This document shows, piece after piece, positions 26,776 through 35,690 of a DNA stretch of 64,000 nt (its first letter is position 1; each line of letters starts with the position of its first letter). The translations under genes and the position numbers were made by a program. This DNA comes from RYN-230 sp963844695. GTDB taxonomy: Bacteria > Actinomycetota > Actinomycetes > Streptosporangiales > Streptosporangiaceae. The stretch lies in the NCBI GenBank assembly GCA_963844695.1, contig CAWJPL010000035.1, forward strand, positions 310,001 through 374,000, in the 5' to 3' direction. The notes beneath the pieces were generated by a model. It was not told the DNA's origin. It did not search any database and worked only from the letters and a program-made list of their open reading frames with translations.

Positions 26776-28068
26776 ATGCCCGTGCCGCGACGCTTCCCCC
26801 GGCGGATCGCGACCATCAGTGCCCATACCTCGCCGCTCGAACAGCCAGGCACCGGTGACGCCGGGGGCCTGAACGTCTACGTGGTGGAGGTCGCGAAGCG
26901 GCTGGCTGGCCGTGGGGTGGAGGTCGAGATCTTCACCCGGGCCGTCTCGCCAGACGCGCCGCCCGTGGCTGAACTCGTGCCCGGCGTGCTGGTCCGGCAC
27001 GTGCCGGCCGGCCCGTTCGAGGAGCTGGACAAGGCCGACCTGCCCGCTCAGCTGTGCCAGTTCACCTTTGAGGTGCTGCGCACCGAGGCCGCCCATGACC
27101 CGGGCCGCTACGACCTGGTGCACGCGCATTACTGGCTCTCGGGCCAGGTTGGGCTGGTGGCCCGGCAGCGCTGGGGCGTCCCCCTGGTGCAGTCCATGCA
27201 CACACTCGGCCGGGTGAAGAACGCCGCCCTGGCCCGGGGCGACGCAGCCGAGCCGGAAATGCGGCTGCGGGGCGAGACGGAGGTCGTGTCCACCGCCGAC
27301 CGGCTGGTCGCCAACACCGAGGAGGAAGCGCGCCAGCTGGTGGGGTTGTACGGGGCGGATCCGGCCAAGGTCTGGACCGTGAACCCGGGCGTGGACCTGG
27401 CGGTGTTCCGGCCCGGCCCGGCCGCCGAGGCGCGGCGCAGGCTCGGCCTGCCCGCCGAGGGAACCGTGGTGGTGTTCGCCGGCCGGGTACAGCCACTGAA
27501 AGCGCCGGACCTGGTACTGCGCGCCGCCGCGCAGCTGATCCAGGACGACCCCTCGCTGGCCAGGACGCTGACCCTGGCCTTCGTCGGCGGCCCGAGCGGG
27601 ACCGGGCGGGCTGACCCGGACGGCCTGATCGAGCTGGCTCACGAGCTTGGCCTGGCCGGCCTGGTCCGGCTGGAGCCACCGTGCCCGCAGCGTGAGCTGG
27701 CCGACTGGTACCGGGCGGCGACCGTGGTCATGGTGCCCTCCTACTCAGAGTCGTTCGGCCTGGTGGCCGTGGAGGCCCAGGCCTGCGGCACGCCGGTCAT
27801 CGCGGCCGCGGTCGGCGGACTGCGGACCGCGGTCAAGCACGGCGTGTCAGGCCTCCTGGTCAACGATCATGATCCGGCCAGCTACGCGCGGGCGCTCCGC
27901 GAGCTCATCTCCTCCCCGGCCCGGCTGGAGCGGCTGTCCCGTGGTGGCGTGGCCCACGCCTCCCGGTTCGGCTGGTCCCGCACCGTCGACCGGCTGATGA
28001 GCGTGTACGCGGGCGCGATGAGCAACGTCCCGGCGCCGGCCAGCTTCACCCGTGCCCTGCCTTCGTGA
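26776..28068 (+). CDS. mshA: D-inositol-3-phosphate glycosyltransferase, mycothiol synthesis
   Basis: 430-residue GT4 glycosyltransferase making the first mycothiol intermediate from UDP-GlcNAc and 1L-myo-inositol-1-phosphate. Seen: PGTGDAGGLNVYVVEVAKRL, HAHYWLSGQVGLVARQRWG, and the nucleotide-sugar site VVFAGRVQPLKAPDLVLRAA with PSYSESFGLVAVEAQACGTP. GGAGG lies before ATG 26776. It marks the organism as a mycothiol producer. It is divergent from gpmA and followed by a ybjN-like gene, as in mycobacteria. A small hairpin overlaps the stop. Confidence 0.95.
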   Translation: MPVPRRFPRRIATISAHTSPLEQPGTGDAGGLNVYVVEVAKRLAGRGVEVEIFTRAVSPDAPPVAELVPGVLVRHVPAGPFEELDKADLPAQLCQFTFEVLRTEAAHDPGRYDLVHAHYWLSGQVGLVARQRWGVPLVQSMHTLGRVKNAALARGDAAEPEMRLRGETEVVSTADRLVANTEEEARQLVGLYGADPAKVWTVNPGVDLAVFRPGPAAEARRRLGLPAEGTVVVFAGRVQPLKAPDLVLRAAAQLIQDDPSLARTLTLAFVGGPSGTGRADPDGLIELAHELGLAGLVRLEPPCPQRELADWYRAATVVMVPSYSESFGLVAVEAQACGTPVIAAAVGGLRTAVKHGVSGLLVNDHDPASYARALRELISSPARLERLSRGGVAHASRFGWSRTVDRLMSVYAGAMSNVPAPASFTRALPS

Positions 28069-28174
28069 CCGGCCACGAAAAGGCGTTAGGGAGCTTGAGG
28101 CAGCAGCCAGGGAGCAGCCGCCCGCGGGCGGGGTGGTGCGGGGGTCGCGGTGCGGCCTGGCACTATGAGGAACC

Positions 28175-28714
28175 ATGACTGAGCCCGCCTCCCACCCGCC
28201 GTCGGACCAGGAAGCCGCCGCGTCGGCCATCGAGGCCGCGCTGCTGGAGCTGGGCCTGGGCTGGGAGAGTCCTCAGCCGGGCAGTTACCTGGTCAAGCTG
28301 GAAGGCCAGCACAAGCTCGCCACGATGACGTGGCTGATCGCCGGACGGCACAGCCTGCACGTGGAGGCGTTCTTCTGCCGCCAGCCGGACGAGGATCACG
28401 CCCGCTTCTACCGCTTCCTGCTGGAGCGCAGCGGCCGGATGTTCGGGGTGCATTTCGCCCTGGACCCGGCGGGTGACGTCTACCTGGTGGGCCGGCTCCC
28501 GCTCGCCTCGGTGAGCACCGCCGAGGTGGACCGCATCCTGGGCTGCGTGCTGACCTACTCAGACGAGAACTTCGACCCGGCGCTGGCCATCGGCTTCGCC
28601 TCCTCGATCCGCAAGGAGTGGGCGTGGCGGGTCAAGCGGGGCGAGAGCCTGGCCAACTTGCGGGCCTTCGCCCGGCTCGCCGACCCCGAGCACGAATGGG
28701 CCGCCGGAAACTAA
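28175..28714 (+). CDS. YbjN-domain protein
   Basis: 179-residue YbjN-family protein with a type III secretion chaperone-like fold. Conserved pieces: YLVKLEGQHKLATMTWLIAG, VEAFFCRQPDEDHARFYRFL, and YSDENFDPALAIGFASSIRK. The same gene lies between mshA and gpm1 in mycobacteria; its role is unknown. Its stop overlaps the stop of the convergent csoR-like gene by three bases. Confidence 0.9.
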   Translation: MTEPASHPPSDQEAAASAIEAALLELGLGWESPQPGSYLVKLEGQHKLATMTWLIAGRHSLHVEAFFCRQPDEDHARFYRFLLERSGRMFGVHFALDPAGDVYLVGRLPLASVSTAEVDRILGCVLTYSDENFDPALAIGFASSIRKEWAWRVKRGESLANLRAFARLADPEHEWAAGN

Positions 28715-28992
28715 GACTTGACCAGCCGGGAGATCGCCTCGGCGGCCTCGCGGACTGATTCGCGGCCCTCGTCACCGCCCGCCCGGACCGCTTCGGTCAC
28801 GCAGTGGCCCAGGTGCTCCTCCAGCAGTCCCAGCGCGACCGCCTGCAGGGCCCGGGTCACCGCCGAGACCTGGGTGAGCACATCGATGCAGTAGACGTCC
28901 TCTTCCACCATGCGCTGCAGGCCGCGCACTTGGCCCTCGATCCGCCGCAAGCGTTTGAGGTAGGCGTCCTTGTCCTGGGTATAACCGCGCAT
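28711..28992 (-). CDS. csoR: CsoR-family copper-sensing repressor
   Basis: 93-residue all-helical repressor. The copper(I) ligand set of CsoR is intact: Cys35 (EEDVYCIDVL), His60 and Cys64 (LLEEHLGHCV). The DNA-contact Arg/Lys helix (KRLRRIEGQVRGLQRMVE) is typical. Family members release their operator when they bind copper(I). No copper ATPase or chaperone is adjacent, so its targets lie elsewhere, unless it acts on the redox operon across the gap; no CsoR operator was recognised. Confidence 0.88.
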   Translation of the reverse strand: MRGYTQDKDAYLKRLRRIEGQVRGLQRMVEEDVYCIDVLTQVSAVTRALQAVALGLLEEHLGHCVTEAVRAGGDEGRESVREAAEAISRLVKS

Positions 28993-29250
28993 GCAGCGAG
29001 AATACGCGGCCGGCCCGACATTCCCCAGGGCCCGTCACGGCGCCGCCGGGGCGCGGTGGTGCCCGGAGCCGGTAGTTCGCGGGCCAGCGCGGCCGGATCG
29101 GTGAGAGTCCTGAGCGGAGATCTTCAGCGAACCCTCAGGTTCGCGCGCTGCACTGAGGCTGAGCTACGGCGTCAGACTGGGGCCGCCGGACTGGGGTCCG
29201 GACGTAAACTGCCTCAGACTGACTTAGGCCCGCTCCCAGGAGGAGTGCCC

Positions 29251-29580
29251 ATGCCGCGGGAGGACGTGCGCTTCGCGGTCGCCGCCCGCGAAGACGGGCT
29301 GCGCCGGGTGCGCCGCCTGACCTTCCGGATCGGCGCGGCGGGTCTGGCCTGCTCGGCGGCGATCGCGGTCGCGTTCGGCCACCTGTCCGGCTCCGCCGCG
29401 GCGAGCGGCTCGGCCACCGGCAACTCTGCGTCCGGCGGCAGTGCGGGCGGGAGCGGCGGCCAGCAGGGCACCGGGCAGCAAGGCGGTACCCAGCAGCCCG
29501 GCGGTGGCTCGCTGCAGGCCCCGGCGCAGAACGTGGCCCCGGCCCAGGGGCCGGCCCAGGGAGTGTCAGGCGGATCATGA
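29251..29580 (+). CDS. Small membrane/secreted Gly-Ser-Gln-rich protein, first gene of the redox operon
   Basis: 109 residues: a basic N-terminus, one hydrophobic segment (GAAGLACSAAIAVAFGHL, about 29-46) that could be an anchor or uncleaved signal, then a Ser/Gly/Gln-rich low-complexity tail. No domain is recognised. GGAGGAG precedes the ATG. Its stop overlaps the next start by four bases (ATGA). In similar actinomycete operons an FMN-binding protein may occupy this place; no FMN-binding threonine motif is seen here. Confidence 0.65.
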   Translation: MPREDVRFAVAAREDGLRRVRRLTFRIGAAGLACSAAIAVAFGHLSGSAAASGSATGNSASGGSAGGSGGQQGTGQQGGTQQPGGGSLQAPAQNVAPAQGPAQGVSGGS

Positions 29581-30449
29581 TCGCAGCGGGCTTCACCGGG
29601 CCAGTCCCGGGCTCGCTGGGCGCCACGCCGCACCTGGGTGGGCAGGTGGCGCTGGTCGTGACCTCGTCCACTCCGCTCTGGTACATCACCCGGGCCACCG
29701 GCGTGGTCGCGCTCGTGCTGCTGACCGCCGGGATGGCGCTGGGCCTGCTCACCGCGGTGCGCTTCGAGGACCGTCACTGGCCCCGGTTCATCACGATCGG
29801 CCTGCACCGGAACATGTCTCTGCTGGCCTTGGCGTTCACCGCGGCGCACGTGCTGACGACGATCCTCGACAACTTCGTCCCGATCGACCTGCAGGACGCC
29901 TTCGTCCCGTTCATCTCCCCCTACCGGCCGCTGTGGCTCGGGTTCGGTGCTATCGCCCTGGACCTGCTGATCGCGCTGACCGTGACCAGCCTGCTGCGAG
30001 CCCGGCTCGGTCTTCGCACCTGGCGGCTGGTGCACTGGACCGCCTACCTGTGCTGGCCGCTCGCCGTGCTGCACGGCCTCGGCACCGGCAGCGACACCCG
30101 CACCCGGTGGGTGCTGGTGGTCACGCTCCTGTGCGTGGCGGCGATCGCGGGCCTGACCGGGTGGCGGCTCGCCAACGGCTGGCCCGCGCATCCGGGGGTG
30201 CGCGTGGCCGGCGCCATCGCGCTGGTGGCCGTGCTGATCGGGGGCGGCGCCTGGCTGGTGTCGGGACCGCTGCGGCCCGGCTGGTCGCTGCACGCCGGGC
30301 TGCCGGCCCTGACCCACGAGCAGACCGGCCACCAGGCCCGTGACCTGGTCCAAGCCTGGGACGGGGTCCTCGCCCGGGACCGGCTGGGCGGGGCGGGGGG
30401 GCGGGCGGCCGCGGCCCGGGCCGCGGGCTTGTCCTGGACCAGCTCGTGA
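29577..30449 (+). CDS. Ferric-reductase-like transmembrane cytochrome b
   Basis: 290 residues with six to seven membrane helices of the ferric reductase-like (MsrQ/YedZ/NOX core) type. Candidate haem ligands: His in the helix-3 region (TIGLHRNMSLLALAFTAAHV) and in the helix-5 region (RLVHWTAYLCWPLAVLHG). It probably moves electrons across the membrane. It overlaps both neighbours by four bases and is followed by a NuoF-like NADH module and a ferredoxin, which would feed it electrons. The end acceptor outside the cell is unknown. Confidence 0.82.
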   Translation: MIAAGFTGPVPGSLGATPHLGGQVALVVTSSTPLWYITRATGVVALVLLTAGMALGLLTAVRFEDRHWPRFITIGLHRNMSLLALAFTAAHVLTTILDNFVPIDLQDAFVPFISPYRPLWLGFGAIALDLLIALTVTSLLRARLGLRTWRLVHWTAYLCWPLAVLHGLGTGSDTRTRWVLVVTLLCVAAIAGLTGWRLANGWPAHPGVRVAGAIALVAVLIGGGAWLVSGPLRPGWSLHAGLPALTHEQTGHQARDLVQAWDGVLARDRLGGAGGRAAAARAAGLSWTSS

Positions 30450-31804
30450 CCGCGGTACGCGGCGCCGGCGCCACCGCCCCACGTCTGCCCGCGGCCCGGC
30501 TGCCCCGGCTGATCGCCGCGGGCGCGCCGCTCGGACTGCAGGCCCACCTCAGCCGCTACGGCCCGCTCCGCCGGCCAGCCCGCTCGACCCGCAGGCCCCG
30601 GCGGGGCCTGCGGGGGCGCACGGCCAGGCCGGGCTGATCACCCAGCTGGAGCGGGCGGGCCTGACCGGGCGGGGTGGCGCGGCCTTCCCCGCCGCCCGCA
30701 AGATGCGGGCCGTCGCGGGGGCGGGCCGGCGCGGGAGGAGGCGCGGCGCGGCGCTGATCGCCAACGGGGCCGAATCCGAGCCGGCCAGCGGGAAAGACTC
30801 CCTCCTGCTGCGCCAGTCCCCGCATCTGGTGCTGGACGGGATCGCGCTGGCCGCCGGTGCGGTGGGCGCGGCCACCGCCTATCTGTGCGTCGACGGCGCC
30901 GTCCCCGGGCGGGTCGACGGACTGCTGGCCGCGGTCACCGAACGCCGGCATGCCGGCCTGGCCGAGGCGCCGGTCCGGGTGGTGGCGGTCCCGGCTGGCT
31001 TCGTGGCCAGCGAGGAATCCGCGCTGGTGAACTTCCTCAACGGGGGTCCCGCCGGTGCCGGTGTACGTGCCACCGCGGCCCTACGAGCGCGGGGTCGGCG
31101 GCCAGGCCACGCTGGTGAACAACGTCGAGACGCTGGCCCACATGGCGCTGATCGCCCGGTACGGTCCGGAGTGGTTCGGCGCCGTCGGGACCCGGGAGGC
31201 GCCTGGTTCGGCGCTGGTCACGATCAGCGGGGCGGTGGGCCGCCCCGGCGTGTACGAGATCGCCCTGGGCCGGCCGGCCAGCGAGCTGATCGAGCTGGCC
31301 GGCGGTCCGGCGGAGCCGCTGCAGGCCCTCCTGGCGGGCGGCTATTTCGGCGGCTGGCTGCCGCTGCCCGCGGCGGCGGCGGTACCAGTCAGCGCACCGG
31401 GACTCCGGTCGGCCGGCGCCTCCTTCGGCGCCGGCGTGCTGGTCGCGCTGCCCGCGGCCTGCTGCGGCCTGGCCGAGACCGCCCGGGTGCTGCGTTATCT
31501 GGCCGGGCAGAGCGCCCGGCAGTGCGGGCCGTGCACGTTCGGGCTGCCGGCCATCGCCGACGCCCTGGCCCACCTCGCCTGGCAGGGCCGGGACGAGCGG
31601 GCCGCGGAGTGGCTCCGGCACCTGCTGCCGCTAGTGGACAAGCGCGGAGCCTGCCACTTCCCCGACGGCGCGGTCGCCCTGGTCGCCAGCGCGCTGCGGG
31701 TGTTCGCCGACGACCTGCAGCGCCACCTCAGCCAGGGGCCATGCCCGGCCGCCAGCCGGCCGCCGCTGCTGCCCGTCCCCCGGACCCCCGGCCGCCCGGG
31801 ATGA
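30446..31804 (+). CDS. NuoF-like NADH-binding/SLBB/iron-sulfur protein (frameshifted)
   Basis: About 452 residues homologous to the 51-kDa (NuoF) subunit of complex I. An N-terminal FMN/NADH fold contains GLTGRGGAAFPAARKM and ANGAESEPASGKDSLLL. VGGQATLVNNVETLAHMALI and an SLBB domain (GAVGRPGVYEIALGRP) follow. The C-terminal iron-sulfur domain reads GQSARQCGPCTFGLPAI, with a later Cys in KRGACHFPDG. The first of the four NuoF cluster cysteines is replaced (SARQC), a variant I associate with this actinomycete subfamily. The frame breaks near 30569 (one base missing) and near 31049 (one extra). It shares GTGA and ATGA overlaps with the cytochrome and ferredoxin genes. Confidence 0.83.
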
Positions 31805-32019
31805 GCCGGGTACTCAAGCTGAACCCGATCGCCTGTGACGCGCACGGGGTGTGCGCCGACCTGTTCCCGGAGATGGTCACGCTGGATCCCTGGGGATATC
31901 CGGTCATCGTGGCCGGGCCGGTCCCGCCGGACCTGGAGGAACACGCCCGGCGCGCGGTCGCGTCCTGCCCGACCCTGGCCCTGCGGCTGGAGCAGGCGGA
32001 GCGCTCCCGCGGTCGCTGA
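31801..32019 (+). CDS. Ferredoxin, 3Fe-4S type
   Basis: 72-residue ferredoxin. The cysteine pattern (IACDAHGVCADLFPEM, later VASCPTLAL) has the CxxHGxC spacing of actinobacterial 3Fe-4S or modified 4Fe-4S ferredoxins that serve P450s and oxygenases. The ATG overlaps the NuoF-like stop (ATGA). It is the likely electron partner of the NuoF-like protein and the cytochrome b. Confidence 0.88.
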   Translation: MSRVLKLNPIACDAHGVCADLFPEMVTLDPWGYPVIVAGPVPPDLEEHARRAVASCPTLALRLEQAERSRGR

Positions 32020-32045
32020 CCGGCGAGAACCACCCAGGCCGGGTT

Positions 32046-33914
32046 TCACCCGCCGCCGAGCTGAACGGCCTTCACGACGAGCAGGGCGACCGAGACCACC
32101 AGATAGCCGCGGAGCAGCAGCATGCTCAGCTTGGTCGCGGGCGACCATTGCACTGGCTTGAGCAGGACCAGCGGCGGCATCCGCCAGTTCCTCCGCTCCT
32201 GCTCGCTCAGCCGTGGCCGGACCGGCGGGACCCGCTGGCCGCGCCGCTGGGTCAGCTGCAGCACCAGGCCAGTCCCTCCCCCGGCCACGATCAGCGCGAG
32301 CGCTACCACCACCGCGACGTCGGCCACGTTCAGCTGGGGGAACACGGTGCTGACCACGAGCGTGCCGGACAGGGTGAGCAGCACGCCGATGATGACGCTG
32401 GCCACGACGTTGAGCCAGCGCTTGTTGACCCAGGGGCCGAGGACTTCCGGGTCGTTGCACAGCAGCAGCAGGAACACGCTGGCGCTGGGCAGCAGCACCC
32501 CGGCCAGGGCCTGCACGCTGGTGGTGATCAGCCCGAGCGGCGCGCGGGGGATGAGCACGATGGCCGCGGCCACCACGACCAGGGCGGTGTAGGCGGCGTA
32601 GAACTGCCGGGCGTCGCGGAAGCTTCGGTGCAGGGAATGCTTGATGCCGAACACGTCGCCGAAGGCGTAGCTGGTGGACAGGGTCACCGCCGAGGCCCCG
32701 ATGATGCTGGCGTCAAGCAGCACGATGGCGAACAGCGCACCCATCCAGTAGGCATGGTGCTCCAGCGCACGGGCCACCCCGAGGGCGTTGGTGAACTTGC
32801 CTGCCAGGTCCGTGCCGCGGACCGCGAAGACCGCTACCACCATGATCGCGATGGCCCCGACCACCACGACCAAGGCGCCGAGGGAGGTGTCGGCGCGCTC
32901 GTAGCCGATGAACCGGGGCGTGATCCGCTTGTCCACCACGTTGGACTGCTGGAAGAACAGCTGCCAAGGCGCCACCGTGGTGCCGACGATGGCGATGATG
33001 AGCAGGACCGCGGCCGAGCTGGCGCCACCCTGAATGCCCGGCACCACCAGGTGGTAGGCGACCTGGCCCCAGTACGGGTGGGACGCGAGCGCCAGCGGGT
33101 ACAGCACCAGGCTGGTCGCGATGAACAGGAAGATGGCCCGTTCCCAGCGGGCGAAGCTGCCGCTGGCGGTGATCCCGATGAGCAGGACCGCCGTGAGCGG
33201 CACGGACACGTAGGGCGTGATCCCGAAGTAGCGCAACGCGAGCGAGACGCCGATGAACTCGGTGACGATGGTCAGGAAGTTGAGCACGAACAGGTCGCCG
33301 ACGCTGAACCAGCCCCAGAACCGGCCGAACCGCTCGTTGATCAGCCGGGCGTGGCCGACCCCGGTGACCGCACCGAGCCGGACCACCATCTCCTGGTTGA
33401 CGATGAGCACCGGGATGAGCAGCAGCAGCACCCAGAGCAGGCTGTAGCCGAAGTCCTGCCCGGCCTGGGCGTAGGTGGACACGCCGCCCGCGTCGTTGTC
33501 GCCGACCATGACGATCAGGCCGGGGCCCAGGATGGCCAGGAAGGTAACCAGCCTGCGGCGCAGTCCCGGGTGCCGGTCGTCCTCGCCTACCCGGATCCGG
33601 CCCAGCGCGCCCTCGATGTCACCGAGATGGGCCTCGTCCAGCACCGCGCTGGGCGCTGCCGCCGGGGCCCGGTCGCCCAGTGGGGCCGGCGGCGGACCGG
33701 CCCGGGCTGGCCGCTGCAAGTGCTGCCTGGGGGCCGGGCTCTGGGGGGCGGCCGGGCTCTGGGGGGCGGGGCCTGCGTCCTTCCCGGGTCCCGGGCTCGG
33801 CGGTCCAGACGCGGGTGGCGCCGGGCCGTCCGCCCCAGGGGGACCTTGCTCTCGCTGGTCCCGCTCCTGTCTACTCCCTCCAGTCGCCGGCTCAGGTACC
33901 TGAGCCTCACTCAC
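32046..33914 (-). CDS. Nramp-family divalent cation permease with altered metal site (copy A)
   Basis: 622 residues: a Pro-rich cytosolic N-terminus of about 115 residues, then eleven or twelve membrane helices of the SLC11/Nramp fold. Helix 1 reads GPGLIVMVGDNDAGGVSTYA where classical Nramps have DPGN, so the Asp stays but Pro and Asn change to Ala and Gly. Helix 6 reads IVGTTVAPWQLFFQQS where classical ones have MPH, so the sulfur ligand Met is lost. Loss of this Met is known from Nramp-related magnesium transporters, which carry hard ions. The GTG start overlaps the stop of the MgtE-N/CBS gene (GTGA), so the two are co-translated. Magnesium as substrate is inference. Confidence 0.85.
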   Translation of the reverse strand: MSEAQVPEPATGGSRQERDQREQGPPGADGPAPPASGPPSPGPGKDAGPAPQSPAAPQSPAPRQHLQRPARAGPPPAPLGDRAPAAAPSAVLDEAHLGDIEGALGRIRVGEDDRHPGLRRRLVTFLAILGPGLIVMVGDNDAGGVSTYAQAGQDFGYSLLWVLLLLIPVLIVNQEMVVRLGAVTGVGHARLINERFGRFWGWFSVGDLFVLNFLTIVTEFIGVSLALRYFGITPYVSVPLTAVLLIGITASGSFARWERAIFLFIATSLVLYPLALASHPYWGQVAYHLVVPGIQGGASSAAVLLIIAIVGTTVAPWQLFFQQSNVVDKRITPRFIGYERADTSLGALVVVVGAIAIMVVAVFAVRGTDLAGKFTNALGVARALEHHAYWMGALFAIVLLDASIIGASAVTLSTSYAFGDVFGIKHSLHRSFRDARQFYAAYTALVVVAAAIVLIPRAPLGLITTSVQALAGVLLPSASVFLLLLCNDPEVLGPWVNKRWLNVVASVIIGVLLTLSGTLVVSTVFPQLNVADVAVVVALALIVAGGGTGLVLQLTQRRGQRVPPVRPRLSEQERRNWRMPPLVLLKPVQWSPATKLSMLLLRGYLVVSVALLVVKAVQLGGG

Positions 33915-35248
33915 GGCGCGCTGCCGCGCTGCGCGTCCGGCGGCTGGGCGGTTTCCCTGCGCCGCCAGTCCTCCGGCAGCGTTACCTCCAGGACGTCGTC
34001 CACGGTGATCAGGCCGATCATCCGGCGGTCTTCGTCCACCACCGGGATCGTGATCAGGTTGTAGTCGCTCATCAGCACCGCGACATCGACCACGTCGGTG
34101 TCGGCACCGACCCGCACCGGGTCCTGGTCACTCACGTCAGCCAGCTGGGCCTCCGCGTTCGCCTGGATGAGCCGCACCACGGTGGCCACGCCGCGCAGGC
34201 GTCCCTCCGCGTCGAGCGCGTGCACGCTGGTCAGGGCCTCGGGCTGGAGGCTCACGGCGCCGGCGAGGGCCGCGATCGCGTCGGCGACCCGGAGGCCTTC
34301 GGGCAGAGCCAGGAAGTCGACCCCCATCAGCCCGCCTGCGCTGGTGGGGTTGAACCCCATCAGCGTCAGGACCTTGGTCCGCTGGCCGGGCGGGAGCAGG
34401 TCGAGTACGGCCTGGCGCCGCTGCTGCGGCAGTTCGGCGATGGTGTCAGCGGCGTCATCGGCCCGCATCCTGGCTAGCACCCCGGCGATCTCCGCGTCGC
34501 TGCGCTCGGCGAGCAGCCGGGTGGCCCGATCCTCGTCCAGTTCCTCGAAGACGTCCGCTTCGAGTTCGGGATCAGCGTGGACGCGGCCGAGGATCTCGCT
34601 CTCCTCGGCCTTGGACGCGTCCTCGAGCAGGTCGGCGATCTGCGCCGGCTTGAGCCGCCGGATCCGGGCCAGCGGCCCGCGCAGGCTCGCGCTGCCGGCG
34701 TGCCCGATCAGCGGCTCGAACCTGGACCAGTCACGGAACTGCCGCGCGTCCTGGTCACCGCCACCCCGCCCGGTCAGGCGCCGCAGCCAGCCGGGCCGGC
34801 GGCGGGTATCCACCCCGGCCAGCACCCATTCTTCGCGCCCGTCCTGGGACCACTGCTGCCGTAGCTCGAGGTCGGCCGCCCGGATCAGGTGGGCGCTCGG
34901 CACGTCGATGAGCCGGTGGCCCAGCACGTCCCGGCGCAGCAGGACCTCGCCGTCGCGCCGCTCGAAGCGGCGCAGGTCGAGTCTGGGGCTGGCCAGCTTC
35001 AGTTCCGCGCCGTCGAAAAGGCCGGTCTGCTCGGTGGGAACGAACACCTCCCGGCCACCGACCTTGGCTACCAGCCCCTTCACGACCGGTCGCGGGCTGC
35101 CGGGCAAGCTCACGACAACGTCGTCGACCCGGCCGAGTGACTCCCCGCGGCTGTCGGTGATGGGCCGCCCGAGCAGATCTGACAGGTAGATGGTGCGGCC
35201 CTGGCGAGTCGTGGCCGGGGTGCCGGGTGCGGTCGCCACGCGGAGCAT
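33911..35248 (-). CDS. PRC-barrel/MgtE-N/CBS protein without MgtE pore (copy A)
   Basis: About 445 residues, soluble. Order: PRC-barrel-like segment (about 20-85, YLSDLLGRPITDSRGESLGR), second barrel-like piece with RRFERRDGEVLLRRDVLGH, MgtE N-domain superhelix (about 220-335, LKPAQIADLLEDASKAEESE, ARMRADDAADTIAELPQQRR), then two CBS motifs (about 335-430, SVHALDAEGRLRGVATVVR and TIPVVDEDRRMIGLITVDDV). In MgtE these domains sense cytosolic magnesium and gate the pore; here the pore is absent and an Nramp-like gene follows, overlapping by four bases. The start is taken at ATG 35248 (AGAGGGG close upstream); ATG 35263 is possible. Confidence 0.84.
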   Translation of the reverse strand: MLRVATAPGTPATTRQGRTIYLSDLLGRPITDSRGESLGRVDDVVVSLPGSPRPVVKGLVAKVGGREVFVPTEQTGLFDGAELKLASPRLDLRRFERRDGEVLLRRDVLGHRLIDVPSAHLIRAADLELRQQWSQDGREEWVLAGVDTRRRPGWLRRLTGRGGGDQDARQFRDWSRFEPLIGHAGSASLRGPLARIRRLKPAQIADLLEDASKAEESEILGRVHADPELEADVFEELDEDRATRLLAERSDAEIAGVLARMRADDAADTIAELPQQRRQAVLDLLPPGQRTKVLTLMGFNPTSAGGLMGVDFLALPEGLRVADAIAALAGAVSLQPEALTSVHALDAEGRLRGVATVVRLIQANAEAQLADVSDQDPVRVGADTDVVDVAVLMSDYNLITIPVVDEDRRMIGLITVDDVLEVTLPEDWRRRETAQPPDAQRGSAP

Positions 35249-35690
35249 CTCCCCTCTGAGCATGATCCGGCCGAGCCGGGGACCAGCCCGGGAAACCCGC
35301 TGCCGCCTGCCCACGCACGGTAGTGCCCAGTCTTCCCGACCCGGCCCCCGGGGAAGGATCAAGGTGATGAACAAATGGCAACCCGGAGGTAAAGGCGACC
35401 ATGTCGAGGCTGGCCCGGCGATAGTGACGCCGGCCCAGAATTCCGATTTTCGATGCTGTCCGGGGTATGGTCGCCGAGGTGGCGTACAGCCAGACTGATC
35501 GCATCGGAAGCGGGGAGGTGACGGCCGTGCTCGGCGATCCCTCCAGTACACCCCCGGCGATCGCGGCCAGCATCAGGGGCCGGGTCGCCGGGCGGCACCG
35601 CTCCCGATCCCACCTACCGCTCGCGGCCTGTCCGCGGCTGGGGCGAACCCCCTAGCCGACGGGCCCAGCCGACGGGCCCAGGAGGCTGCT
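35249..35690. other. Shared divergent promoter region of the two Nramp/MgtE-N modules
   Basis: 442 bases between the divergent sensor genes. It must contain both promoters. No gene, no clear magnesium riboswitch and no convincing repeat was recognised. A short AT-richer stretch at 35420-35470 is the most promoter-like part. Confidence 0.4.

Noticed and set aside
31851..34064. 737-codon frame on the plus strand opposite the first Nramp-like gene
   Set aside because: Antisense shadow; no domain, and the minus-strand protein has clear membrane helices and family motifs.
35249..35690. Magnesium riboswitch (M-box) between the divergent sensor genes
   Set aside because: I could not identify the conserved core or paired stems by eye; a covariance search is needed.
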